Positions 29,077 to 37,669 of a DNA stretch of 64,000 nucleotides are shown piece by piece. The notes below the pieces were generated by a model. It saw only the letters and a program-made list of their open reading frames with translations, had not been told where the DNA came from and did no database searches. Source of the stretch: Bacteroidota bacterium (GTDB lineage Bacteria > Bacteroidota > Bacteroidia > B-17B0 > Aurantibacillaceae); contig JAJONO010000015.1 in assembly GCA_021323535.1 (NCBI GenBank), forward strand, positions 1 through 64,000, written 5' to 3'. A program made the translations under genes and the position numbers. Within the stretch, counting starts at the first letter, position 1, and each line of letters starts with the position of its first letter.

Positions 29077-29487
29077 TTAACAAAACTCGTCGTAAACGGC
29101 TTTTAAATGTTCTGATATGGCGTTTGCAGAATGACCTTCAATGTTGTGACGCTCTACAAAATGAACCAGTTCTCCGTTTTTAAATAAGGCAATAGCAGGG
29201 CTGCTTGCCGGGTATGGCGAAAAATGTTTACGCGCCTGAACAACGGCATCAATATCAAATCCTGCAAATACAGTAGTTAATTTTGTTGGTTTTTTACCGT
29301 TTTCTAAGCTTTTCTTAACTCCCGGACGGCATGCTCCAGCAGCACATCCGCAAACTGAGTTTACAACTACCAATACAGTGCCCTCGTTCTTAATCGCTTT
29401 GTCAACATCTTCAGGGCTTAATAATTCTTCAAATCCTACCGTAGTTAATTCGGCTTTCATTGGTTTTACAATTGCTTCTGGATACAT
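29077..29487 (-). CDS. bacilliredoxin, BrxA/BrxB family
   Basis: Thioredoxin-like protein with the CGC redox motif (Cys46-Gly-Cys48 in SVCGCAAG) of the YphP/YqiW (BrxA/BrxB) family, which removes bacillithiol from mixed disulfides. I start it at ATG 29487 (MYPEAIVKPM), the usual N-terminus; the frame extends eight codons upstream. 136 residues is normal. Monocistronic. It implies that the organism makes bacillithiol, consistent with the YfiT gene at 60243. Confidence 0.92.
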   Translation of the reverse strand: MYPEAIVKPMKAELTTVGFEELLSPEDVDKAIKNEGTVLVVVNSVCGCAAGACRPGVKKSLENGKKPTKLTTVFAGFDIDAVVQARKHFSPYPASSPAIALFKNGELVHFVERHNIEGHSANAISEHLKAVYDEFC

Positions 29488-29611
29488 AATTTTTGTGTGA
29501 TTTATTATCACAAATTTACATACAAATTTTACTTTATTGTATAGAAAGAAGTTAAAATCTTGTAATATTATCCACTCATACTAAAATTAGTATTTTAAGT
29601 CGCATTTCCGT

Positions 29612-29619
29612 TATATTTG
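29612..29619 (+). promoter_or_regulatory. -7 promoter box of the M16 peptidase gene
   Basis: TATATTTG matches TAnnTTTG and ends 13 bases before the ATG at 29633. No clear TTTG -33 box was found at the expected distance. Confidence 0.4.
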
Positions 29620-29632
29620 TTTGACATTAATT

Positions 29633-32515
29633 ATGAAGAATTCAATTATAGCGGCAGCAATCCTGTTCTCATTGGCAGGTTACGCGCAAAAAACAAAAGT
29701 GGTTAACACAACAGGGCCAAAAACTATATTTCCGGTTCCTGTTCTCGTAGAAGAGGTTAAGAAAACCGGGGGTGAGGTTGTAATACCATACAAAAGATAT
29801 AAGCTTTCTAACGGCCTCAACGTGGTTATCCATGAAGATCATAGCGATCCTGTGGTGTATGTTGATGTGACCTACCATGTTGGAAGTGCCCGCGAACAAC
29901 AAGGCAGAAGCGGTTTCGCGCATTTCTTTGAACACATGATGTTCCAGGGTTCGAAGAATGTGGCCGATGAACAGCATTTTAAAGTGATCGTGGAAGCAGG
30001 TGGAATACTGAACGGAAGTACTAATACTGATCGTACCAATTACTGGGAAGTGGTGCCAAGTAATCAACTCGAAAAAATGCTCTGGCTCGAATCGGATCGT
30101 ATGGGCTTTCTTCTTGATTCAGTAACTCAAAAGAAATTTGAAGTACAACGCGCCACTGTGAAAAATGAAAGAGGACAACGTTACGATAACCAGCCTTACG
30201 GACTCGTATTCGAAAAAATCGGAGAAGCAATTTACCCTCAGGGACATCCCTATAGTTGGTCAACCATCGGATACCTCGTGGATCTTGATCGTGTAGATGT
30301 GAATGATCTCAAGCGTTTTTACATGCGCTGGTACGGGCCAAACAATGCTGTGATAACTATTTCGGGAGATGTAAAAACAGATGATGCTTTATTACTTATT
30401 CAGAAGTATTTCGGAAGTATAGAAATGGGACCACTTGTAAAACCACAAGTAGTTGCTCCTGTTAAACTCAGCGCTAACCGTTATATTTCTTACGAAGATA
30501 ATGTGAAATTCCCGCAGCTCACCATTACTTACCCAACTGTAAAAATGAATGATAAAGATGAAGCAGCACTCGACGCTTTATCAACTATTTTAGCAGGTTC
30601 GCAGGGATCTCCTCTTTACAAATCATTTATTGAAAGTAAAAAAGCAACCAATGCAAGCGCGTTTAATTTCTCACGGGAGCTTACAGGACAAATGATGTTT
30701 ATGATCAGGTCCAATCCGGGTACCCCACTCGCGGATATCGAAAAAGAATTCCACGCTTCAGTCAGCGACTGGGAAAAAAAAGGCGGCGCAACCGATGACG
30801 ACATCGCAAAATTTGTGGCACAATACAAAAGTAACCTGTACACCGCGCCTGACAGAGCGGGTAATTTATCATCCGTTCAGGGAAAAGGTACCATTCTCGC
30901 AGCAAACTTTACATTTACAGGGGATGCTAATTATATTAAAAAGAAATACGAAAAATACATGAAGGTGACTAAAGCCGATGTGATGCGTGTTTATAATACG
31001 TATATCAAAGGGAAGAATGCTGTTATTTTAAGTTGTCTTCCTAAAGGAAAACCGGAACTTAAAGCGGCCGAAGACAATTGGAAAATGTACGAACGCAAAG
31101 TGGAAGCTGAAAGCGCCGAATACAAAAACCTGAAATTTACCGAGCCTAAAGACGACTTCAACAGGGCACTAATGCCAAAGGCGGGAATTGCAATACCAGT
31201 ATCGGTTCCGGATTTCTATACAACAAAAGTGTCTTCTATTCCGCTCATAGGAGTTCAGGAAACAGAAATTCCAAGAGTAAACATTTTGTTCAGCTTTAAA
31301 GCCGGACACCGTTACGAGCCAAAAGAAAAATCGGGCGTTTCTGAATTAACCTCTGCCATGCTCGAACAAAGTACAATGAAAACAAGCGCCGAAGAAGTTG
31401 AGAATAAACTTAACCGTCTGGGAGCTTCAATGAGTGCAAGTTCGGGAGATGAAGATTTTACTATAAGCCTTCAGGCGCCTAAAGAAAATCTGAAAGCATG
31501 TCTTAAAATTTTTGAAGAATGTTTGTTAGAACCAAAATTTGATAACGCTGAATTTGAAATTGAAAAGAAAAAACAACTCGATGGAATTACACAAGGTTTA
31601 ACCAATGCTTCAACACTTGCGGAAAACGCGTATCGTCGTCTTTTATACGGAGCAGATCACATCATGGGATTTCCTTCTAACGGCAGCAGCGAAACTGTTG
31701 GAGCGCTTAAAGTAGATGATGTTAAAAATTTCTATAACAGTTTAAATTCGTCCATGCTCACCATTGCAGTATCGGGCGACATCAATAGAGATGAAGTGGA
31801 AGCAGAACTGGCTTTCCTCTCAAAACTGAAGCAGGGAAGTCCACTTGTTGCGGGCGAAGGAACACTTCCGAAAATTGACAAAACAAAAATTTATTTTGTT
31901 GATAAAAAGAATGCTGCCCAGAGCGAGATAAGGCTTGGGTACATGGCACTGCCTTTCGATTACAAAGGCGATTATTACATTAATAACATTATGAACTACA
32001 GTTTTGGCGGAGCTTTCAACAGTCGCATGAATTATCTGCTTCGGGAAGTTAAGGGCTGGACATATGGAACGCGCAGTAGCTTCTCAGGAACAAAATTCGC
32101 GGGACCCTTTACTATTAGTGGAGGATTTAAAGCCAATACAACAGATAGTACTCTTGTTGAAATGTTCAGGGAACTGAAAAAATTCACGGCAGATGGCATT
32201 ACTGATGGTGAACTTGATTTTACAAAACATGCTATTGCGCAAAGTGATGCTTTGAAGTATGAATCGCCTATGCAGAAACTTGGCTTTATCAGGCGTGTAT
32301 TGGAATATGATCTGCCAAAGGATTATGTAGCAGAGCAAACTGCAATACTTGAACAAACTTCAAAGGAAAAGATAAACGAACACGCTAAAAAATATCTGCC
32401 TTATAACAACATGGTAATTGTTGTGGTTGGAGACAAGGCAACTAACCTGGAGAAAGTGAAAAAGCTCGGTTTTGAGGTAATGGAAATTGATTCGAATGGA
32501 AAACAGGTAAATTAA
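29633..32515 (+). CDS. secreted M16 family zinc peptidase
   Basis: Pitrilysin/insulinase-type protease of 960 residues made of two tandem M16 units. Start at ATG 29633 gives a signal peptide (MKNSIIAAAILFSLAGYAQ); the frame opens at TTG 29621. The inverted zinc motif HFFEH is at residues 97-101, with the distal Glu further on; the second half (about 500-930) lacks it, as in related two-domain enzymes where only one unit is catalytic. Probably periplasmic or surface-bound, degrading peptides. Lpd follows 59 bases downstream. Confidence 0.92.
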   Translation: MKNSIIAAAILFSLAGYAQKTKVVNTTGPKTIFPVPVLVEEVKKTGGEVVIPYKRYKLSNGLNVVIHEDHSDPVVYVDVTYHVGSAREQQGRSGFAHFFEHMMFQGSKNVADEQHFKVIVEAGGILNGSTNTDRTNYWEVVPSNQLEKMLWLESDRMGFLLDSVTQKKFEVQRATVKNERGQRYDNQPYGLVFEKIGEAIYPQGHPYSWSTIGYLVDLDRVDVNDLKRFYMRWYGPNNAVITISGDVKTDDALLLIQKYFGSIEMGPLVKPQVVAPVKLSANRYISYEDNVKFPQLTITYPTVKMNDKDEAALDALSTILAGSQGSPLYKSFIESKKATNASAFNFSRELTGQMMFMIRSNPGTPLADIEKEFHASVSDWEKKGGATDDDIAKFVAQYKSNLYTAPDRAGNLSSVQGKGTILAANFTFTGDANYIKKKYEKYMKVTKADVMRVYNTYIKGKNAVILSCLPKGKPELKAAEDNWKMYERKVEAESAEYKNLKFTEPKDDFNRALMPKAGIAIPVSVPDFYTTKVSSIPLIGVQETEIPRVNILFSFKAGHRYEPKEKSGVSELTSAMLEQSTMKTSAEEVENKLNRLGASMSASSGDEDFTISLQAPKENLKACLKIFEECLLEPKFDNAEFEIEKKKQLDGITQGLTNASTLAENAYRRLLYGADHIMGFPSNGSSETVGALKVDDVKNFYNSLNSSMLTIAVSGDINRDEVEAELAFLSKLKQGSPLVAGEGTLPKIDKTKIYFVDKKNAAQSEIRLGYMALPFDYKGDYYINNIMNYSFGGAFNSRMNYLLREVKGWTYGTRSSFSGTKFAGPFTISGGFKANTTDSTLVEMFRELKKFTADGITDGELDFTKHAIAQSDALKYESPMQKLGFIRRVLEYDLPKDYVAEQTAILEQTSKEKINEHAKKYLPYNNMVIVVVGDKATNLEKVKKLGFEVMEIDSNGKQVN

Positions 32516-32574
32516 ATAAAACAGTTTTTTAATCAGAGAATAGATAGTAAATTAGAACGCATAAAAATTAAAGT

Positions 32575-33963
32575 ATGAACTACGATATTATTGTAATAGG
32601 AAGTGGTCCCGGTGGTTATGTTACGGCGATCAGAGCTTCACAGTTGGGATTTAAAACAGCGATCATCGAGAAAGAGAATCTCGGAGGAATCTGTTTAAAT
32701 TGGGGTTGTATTCCAACTAAAGCGTTATTGAAAAGTGCCCAGGTATACGAATACCTCAATCATGCAAAAGATTATGGTATCAATGCTGAGAACATTAAAG
32801 CGGATTTTAACGCTGTAGTAAAACGCAGTCGCGATGTTGCCGAAGGAATGAGCAAAGGTGTTCAGTTCCTTATGAAGAAAAATAAGATCGATGTCATTAT
32901 GGGTACCGCTAAAGTAAAAGCGGGAAAAAAAATTGACGTTACGGGAGCAGATGGTAAAATGACTACTTATACGGCAAGTCATATTATCATTGCCACAGGT
33001 GCACGTTCGCGCCAGTTACCAAACTTACCACAGGATGGCAAAAAAATTATTGGTTACCGCGAAGCCATGGTGTTGCCTAAGCAGCCTAAAACAATGGTAG
33101 TTGTTGGAAGCGGCGCCATAGGCGTTGAGTTTGCGTATTTCTATGCCACTATGGGAACAAAAGTAACTGTGGTTGAATTTTTACCGAACATTGTTCCGGT
33201 AGAAGACGAAGAAGTAAGCAAGCAACTCGAAAAATCATTCAAGAAAGTGGGGATCGATGTGATGACAGAAGCTTCTGTTGAAAGCGTTGATACGAAAGGA
33301 GACGGCTGTAAAGTAAACATCAAAACCAAATCAGGAAATGTAACTCTTGATGCGGAGATCGTTTTATCGGCCGTTGGAATTGAAGCAAACATTCAGGGTC
33401 TGGGTCTTGAAGAGACAGGAATTAAAACAGATAAAGGAAAAATTGTTACCGATAAATTCTATGCAACAAACGTGGCAGGATATTATGCTATCGGAGATTG
33501 CGTAGCCGGACAAGCTCTTGCTCACGTGGCGAGCGCTGAAGGAATTACCTGCGTTGAAAAGATCAAAGGCATGCACACCGAAACTATTGATTACAATAAT
33601 ATTCCGGGATGTACATATTGCCAGCCTGAAATTGCCTCAGTTGGTTTCACTGAAAAGAAAGCTAAAGAAGCAGGCTACCAGGTAAAAGTTGGTAAATTTC
33701 CTTTCACGGCTTCAGGAAAAGCAAAAGCTGCCGGAGCAAGCGATGGATTTATTAAATTGATCTTTGACGCTAAATATGGCGAACTTTTAGGCGCGCACAT
33801 GATCGGAGCAAATGTAACCGAGATGATCGCCGAGATCGTTGCATTAAGAAAACTGGAAACAACAGGGCACGAACTTATTAAAACCATTCATCCACATCCA
33901 ACCATGAGTGAAGCTATTATGGAGGCTGCAGCAGCGGCTTATGGTGAAGTAATACATTTATAA
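32575..33963 (+). CDS. lpdA: dihydrolipoyl dehydrogenase
   Basis: Flavoprotein E3 component that reoxidises dihydrolipoamide in the 2-oxo acid dehydrogenase complexes. FAD-binding GSGPGG at 9-14, redox disulfide Cys40/Cys45 in GICLNWGCIPTK, NAD-binding VVGSGAIGVEF near 178, and the C-terminal His-Glu pair in HPHPTMSE (His441, Glu446). Length 462 fits. No E1/E2 genes adjacent, so it probably serves several complexes. Confidence 0.97.
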   Translation: MNYDIIVIGSGPGGYVTAIRASQLGFKTAIIEKENLGGICLNWGCIPTKALLKSAQVYEYLNHAKDYGINAENIKADFNAVVKRSRDVAEGMSKGVQFLMKKNKIDVIMGTAKVKAGKKIDVTGADGKMTTYTASHIIIATGARSRQLPNLPQDGKKIIGYREAMVLPKQPKTMVVVGSGAIGVEFAYFYATMGTKVTVVEFLPNIVPVEDEEVSKQLEKSFKKVGIDVMTEASVESVDTKGDGCKVNIKTKSGNVTLDAEIVLSAVGIEANIQGLGLEETGIKTDKGKIVTDKFYATNVAGYYAIGDCVAGQALAHVASAEGITCVEKIKGMHTETIDYNNIPGCTYCQPEIASVGFTEKKAKEAGYQVKVGKFPFTASGKAKAAGASDGFIKLIFDAKYGELLGAHMIGANVTEMIAEIVALRKLETTGHELIKTIHPHPTMSEAIMEAAAAAYGEVIHL

Positions 33964-33968
33964 TTAAA

Positions 33969-33997
33969 GGAGGTTATCGCAATTTGCGATAACCTCT
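33969..33997 (+). repeat. perfect hairpin after lpdA
   Basis: AGGTTATCGCAA (33971-33982) pairs with TTGCGATAACCT (33984-33995), extended by an outer G-C pair. It has no T tract; it lies 6 bases after the lpdA stop and may stabilise the 3' end of the mRNA. Confidence 0.65.
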
Positions 33998-34011
33998 GGA
34001 GGCCTTGAAAT

Positions 34012-34043
34012 AAGAGCGTTTTCGAAAGGGACGCTCTTTTTAT
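34012..34043. terminator. bidirectional terminator between lpdA and 34044 gene
   Basis: AAGAGCGT (34012-34019) pairs with ACGCTCTT (34031-34038), followed by TTTTATTT. It serves lpdA and may overlap the 3' end of the convergent gene. Confidence 0.8.
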
Positions 34044-34595
34044 TTAACATTTTCCGCCACCTACGTAATACGTTTTTATTTTCACTTTGGAAGGAGCGTA
34101 TTGAACAGAAACTTTAACAACACGTTTATTTCTGTCTATCATAGTTTGAATCCGGTAAGTTGATTTCAGCCCGGTGATGATTCCATTTTTAAAACCCTTT
34201 ATTGGCATACACCAGCGGTCATGAACCCGTCCGTATTTCTTTTCATAAGATAATTCCTGTACGGGTTTTAGTTTTGAATGAAAATCAATCAAAGCATTCA
34301 GTTCTTTTCGGGTAGAATCAACACCTGTATTGTATTCTGAAATGTTTAACGATACGGATGAGTCTGTAAAACAGATTTCCTCTTCAATAAAAATATAATC
34401 AGATGTATTCTTGACTATTTTTTGAGAAATCATATTGCGTTCTCTCTCTGATAATAATTTATCAAATTTTCCAATGTGTTCTTTCGGAAGTAATTTTAAA
34501 TAGTGAAATGTCATCGAATCATGAATGGAAGATAATGTCTGCGCTTGATAAGAACAGATAGATGTGATAAGAATTATGACAAGAAATACTCTCAT
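34044..34595 (-). CDS. small secreted protein of unknown function
   Basis: A 183-residue protein with a short signal peptide (about 1-18, ending SYQAQ). The mature part is mixed, with SDYIFIEEEICFTDSSV and, near the end, KVSVQYAPSKVKIKTYYVGGG. I see no family signature. The stop lies at the edge of the terminator shared with lpdA; a terminator-like stem upstream (34618-34645) belongs to the preceding gene, so it is probably transcribed on its own. Confidence 0.6.
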   Translation of the reverse strand: MRVFLVIILITSICSYQAQTLSSIHDSMTFHYLKLLPKEHIGKFDKLLSERERNMISQKIVKNTSDYIFIEEEICFTDSSVSLNISEYNTGVDSTRKELNALIDFHSKLKPVQELSYEKKYGRVHDRWCMPIKGFKNGIITGLKSTYRIQTMIDRNKRVVKVSVQYAPSKVKIKTYYVGGGKC

Positions 34596-34617
34596 GAATG
34601 AATATGAAGATACAAAA

Positions 34618-34645
34618 AAACGCTCCCCGGTAAAAGAGAGCGTTT
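34618..34645 (-). terminator. terminator of the PNGase-like T9SS gene
   Basis: On the lower strand AAACGCTC pairs with GAGCGTTT and the second arm runs into TTTTTT. It lies 23 bases after the stop of the 34668 gene. Confidence 0.82.
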
Positions 34646-34667
34646 AGCTTTAACTAATTAAGACAAA

Positions 34668-36644
34668 TTACTTCTGTATGATCAGTTTCCTGTTCAGCGA
34701 AGTGCCGTCTTTGAGCTCAACACACACAACATATGAGCCGCTCGCTATTTTGTGAAGATCAATTGTTTCATAAACAGCAAGCACGTTTGAAAGATGTTTC
34801 CGGAAAATAATTTTACCGGTAAGATCAATGATCTTGTAATTAATATCCTGACTGCTTTTTAAATCAAATCGCATGAATGCCTGATCTGTTGCAGGGTTCG
34901 GAAATACTTCAACAAAGTTGTTTGCGATAACGCTTTCATTAACGCTGGTAGACGTTGTGTTGGCAACTCTGAAATATTTTACCTGGCTGCAACCAAAGTC
35001 GCCATTCATAGTATAGAAACTTGTATTAAATGTAGTGTAGTTAAAACGAAGCGCCCCTGTTCCCGGATTTGGTGTATAGTATTGGTAGGCCCACCAACTG
35101 AATCCGTCGCAACCCGAATCGGTAGCGGTTAACTTATAACAGCCAGGCTGCAGATGAACTGTATCAGAATAAGAAGTTAAATTAGGAACATTGTTACGTG
35201 TCATAATAATATTCCCGTTTTCGTCTTCGAGTTTATAGGATGTTTCGTTATTCTGCGTCACAGTATTTGTAGCATTATTTGCGGCGAAGAATATCACAAA
35301 GTCTTTCGGATAAGTTACAATCGGAGGCGATGTTTTTGAAATGTAAGTGTCATTAAAATTATTCTGATCAGGGCCATTTCCATTCACGGAAGTTATGGCT
35401 ATCTGGAAATCGCTGCTCACGTTGTTTGTGTAAATTGATAACGATGGAGGAAATACAACATCTGTTTGCTGTAAATAGGCTAACGAACCGGTCCATGTAT
35501 GAGTAAGTGGTGCCTGATTTTTTAATCCGTAACTGAATACAACGGTGGTTATGCTATTTGTTCCAACGTTTTTAATTCTGATAACGGGATTATGGCAGGC
35601 AGGATTACTTCTGTAAAAATTTTCGTTTTGCGTTGGCGATACAATATCTTCAATAGAAACATCTACGGAATGATTAGGCGCGCTGTAACTTACAAGTTGC
35701 GAAATAAAATTATATCCGCCCTGCGCGTTCGCCTGGTTAGGAGCAGTGTAAGGTTCCATGTCAATATCAACACTGAAACTATTATTGGCAGTGGTAAGAG
35801 ATGTAATGTCGTGATAAATTGGCCACACAACGGCGCCTGGGCACCAGTTGGCGCGCTCATATAACCAGGTTCCTGTTTGAGGATAAACGTCATTGGAGCC
35901 GCAGTCGTTTCTCCAGATCTGGTGTTGGGCGATCTGACTACTATTTAATTTAAGCTGGTAGTACTTACTGCAGAATTCAGAGCATTGAGTATCATCGGAA
36001 CCATGCCCGCTGATACTGTTCTTGATCATGGCAACTGATCCCGGTGAAGCGTAACTCATGGTTTGCACTGAGAGGTGGTTCTCGATCGGATCGGCAGTTT
36101 TTCCGAAAGCGTAATAACCATCATAAATATTCTTTACTTTTTGAGCGTCCATTGGAGGTACTCCTTCAATCAATTCGAGTTTGAGTGTAATGGTAAATCC
36201 GAACGAATATCCTTCGTAACGAAACATAAAACCAAGGTTGCCATCAAGCACAGGTGAGTAATCAGTTACATCAACTACATAATCGTGTTTGCGGTTGGTG
36301 GTGAGCCAATCGGTTGCATACGGTGTGATTATACGTGCAATTTCAACGGTATCGGTTCCCGGAGGCTTAGCGTAAATTTGTGTTGTGTAATCCCAGGATC
36401 CGCAATACTGTGAGCCTGCGGGACAAGCATATCTTCCGAGAATATAATGCATTCGGATCTTACGGTAACGTAATCCTGTTGGCAGACTCGCCGTTGTATC
36501 ATAATTTCCGTAATAGGTTAACTTTCTCTGGTTCCAGATGGTGACCCAGGTAGTATCACCGGGATTGGAACGGATCGAACCTGAAATCATTTCGAATAAT
36601 AAGACAAGCACTAAAACCGCTTTTGTTTTTTTTGAAATGGGCAT
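34668..36644 (-). CDS. T9SS-exported peptide-N-glycosidase F-like protein
   Basis: A 658-residue secreted protein with an N-terminal region like the jelly-roll pair of peptide-N4-(N-acetylglucosaminyl)asparagine amidase F, which releases N-glycans. Recognisable segments are GSWDYTTQIY near residue 93, RNDCGSNDVYPQTGTWLYE and ANWCPGAVV in the C-terminal half of the PNGase part. A CARDB-like stretch (about 340-450) and a T9SS sorting tail (VFPNPATDQAFM ... IASGSYVVCV) follow. ATG 36644 is preferred over 36674 because it places the hydrophobic signal right after MPISKKTK. Activity is not proven from motifs alone. Confidence 0.82.
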   Translation of the reverse strand: MPISKKTKAVLVLVLLFEMISGSIRSNPGDTTWVTIWNQRKLTYYGNYDTTASLPTGLRYRKIRMHYILGRYACPAGSQYCGSWDYTTQIYAKPPGTDTVEIARIITPYATDWLTTNRKHDYVVDVTDYSPVLDGNLGFMFRYEGYSFGFTITLKLELIEGVPPMDAQKVKNIYDGYYAFGKTADPIENHLSVQTMSYASPGSVAMIKNSISGHGSDDTQCSEFCSKYYQLKLNSSQIAQHQIWRNDCGSNDVYPQTGTWLYERANWCPGAVVWPIYHDITSLTTANNSFSVDIDMEPYTAPNQANAQGGYNFISQLVSYSAPNHSVDVSIEDIVSPTQNENFYRSNPACHNPVIRIKNVGTNSITTVVFSYGLKNQAPLTHTWTGSLAYLQQTDVVFPPSLSIYTNNVSSDFQIAITSVNGNGPDQNNFNDTYISKTSPPIVTYPKDFVIFFAANNATNTVTQNNETSYKLEDENGNIIMTRNNVPNLTSYSDTVHLQPGCYKLTATDSGCDGFSWWAYQYYTPNPGTGALRFNYTTFNTSFYTMNGDFGCSQVKYFRVANTTSTSVNESVIANNFVEVFPNPATDQAFMRFDLKSSQDINYKIIDLTGKIIFRKHLSNVLAVYETIDLHKIASGSYVVCVELKDGTSLNRKLIIQK

Positions 36645-36661
36645 AATAAGTAGAATTTGGA

Positions 36662-36669
36662 CAAAAATA
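36662..36669 (-). promoter_or_regulatory. -7 promoter box of the PNGase-like gene
   Basis: On the lower strand TATTTTTG fits TAnnTTTG and lies 17 bases before the ATG at 36644. No -33 partner is clear. Confidence 0.35.
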
Positions 36670-36838
36670 AACATTTGATTAAAACGTTTTAGTATTTATT
36701 TTTATTTCGCTGCAAATGTTTTAAAATCAAGTATTTAAAGAGTTATTAGTATTGCACTCCTATCCCTCGGTTTTAATCAAGTCAAAGATTCTGGCAGATT
36801 TTACTTTCTGACAGTATCAGACTATCTGTCTAAAACTA

Positions 36839-36866
36839 TGATCCCCGATAGTTATCAGGACGCGGC
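36839..36866. repeat. degenerate CCCGATA/TATCAGG palindrome
   Basis: ATCCCCGATAGTTATCAGGA resembles the palindrome at 5893-5910 with one or two changes. The 256-base gap between the PNGase-like gene and the CCC-motif gene holds this and a GACAG/CTGTC pair at about 36809-36829; nothing else is evident. Confidence 0.45.
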
Positions 36867-36930
36867 TAAAAAATAGAGTAGTTAAACTTCGAATATTTAT
36901 CTATTTTTATCTTCCAATAAAATTAAATTT

Positions 36931-37311
36931 ATGAACCCTCCTGATTTACAAAACGTAAACCCCCAACAGAATAACCCTAATAATAACTTCAACCAGTTTG
37001 GTAATGGCCAGCAGGCAGTACCTAATAGTGTAGGAGTTCTTGTGTTAGGAATTCTTTCCATTGTTTTCTGCTGGTGTTACGGTATTCTTTCAATCATTAT
37101 GGGGATAATAGCTCTTGTGCTTGCTGCACAAGGTGAGAGAGCATACGCTGAAAATCCACAGGGTTATACTGTGTCTTCATATAAAAACCTGAAGGGTGGA
37201 AAGATATGCGCTATCGTGGGCCTTGCGTTAGGTTCGATCGGAATTATCATTGTGATTATTTCTATCGTTGTTAACGGAGTGGCGGCGCTTAACGGTTTCA
37301 GCAGATTTTAA
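36931..37311 (+). CDS. CCC-motif type small membrane protein
   Basis: A 126-residue protein: an Asn/Gln-rich, disordered N-terminus (1-32), a first membrane segment (about 34-66, carrying FCWCYG near the end of the first helical turn), a polar loop with ENPQGYT and a second membrane segment (about 92-118). The layout matches the CCC motif / DUF4190-like membrane proteins common in Bacteroidota, often next to DUF2752 genes, as here. Function unknown. Confidence 0.8.
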   Translation: MNPPDLQNVNPQQNNPNNNFNQFGNGQQAVPNSVGVLVLGILSIVFCWCYGILSIIMGIIALVLAAQGERAYAENPQGYTVSSYKNLKGGKICAIVGLALGSIGIIIVIISIVVNGVAALNGFSRF

Positions 37312-37325
37312 TATTAAGTTCCATA

Positions 37326-37616
37326 ATTGATTTTCTGGAAAACCACATGTTCGCATGTGGTATTAAAAGCCTTACAGGTTACGATTGCCCGGGATGCGGT
37401 ATGCAGCGGGCCTTTATATCGCTTTTGCGTGGCGATCTTTTAACAAGCCTTAAGTTAAATCCGTCGCTCATTCCATTTCTTCTCACTATTTTCTACGTAA
37501 CTTTGCACCTGGGTTTTAATTTCAGGAACGGCGCAAGAAACATTGTTTGGTTTTTTTGCTTTACAGTGTCAGTTATGCTTGTAAATTTTGTTGTAAAAAT
37601 TATTTCTCACCATTAA
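37326..37616 (+). CDS. DUF2752 membrane protein
   Basis: A small membrane protein with the hallmark CPGCGMQRA of DUF2752 and two or three hydrophobic helices. The first ATG is 37347, but the family normally begins about seven residues earlier with a segment like IDFLENH; here that segment is encoded (from ATT 37326), yet has no ATG, GTG or TTG. Possible starts are ATT 37326, CTG 37335 or ATG 37347. It follows the CCC-motif gene by 14 bases and probably shares its transcript. Function unknown. Confidence 0.78.
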   Translation: MDFLENHMFACGIKSLTGYDCPGCGMQRAFISLLRGDLLTSLKLNPSLIPFLLTIFYVTLHLGFNFRNGARNIVWFFCFTVSVMLVNFVVKIISHH

Positions 37617-37669
37617 TTACTTTGTTTTATTTTGATAACAGTTTGCATTAGCTTTCTGTTTGTTTACCC

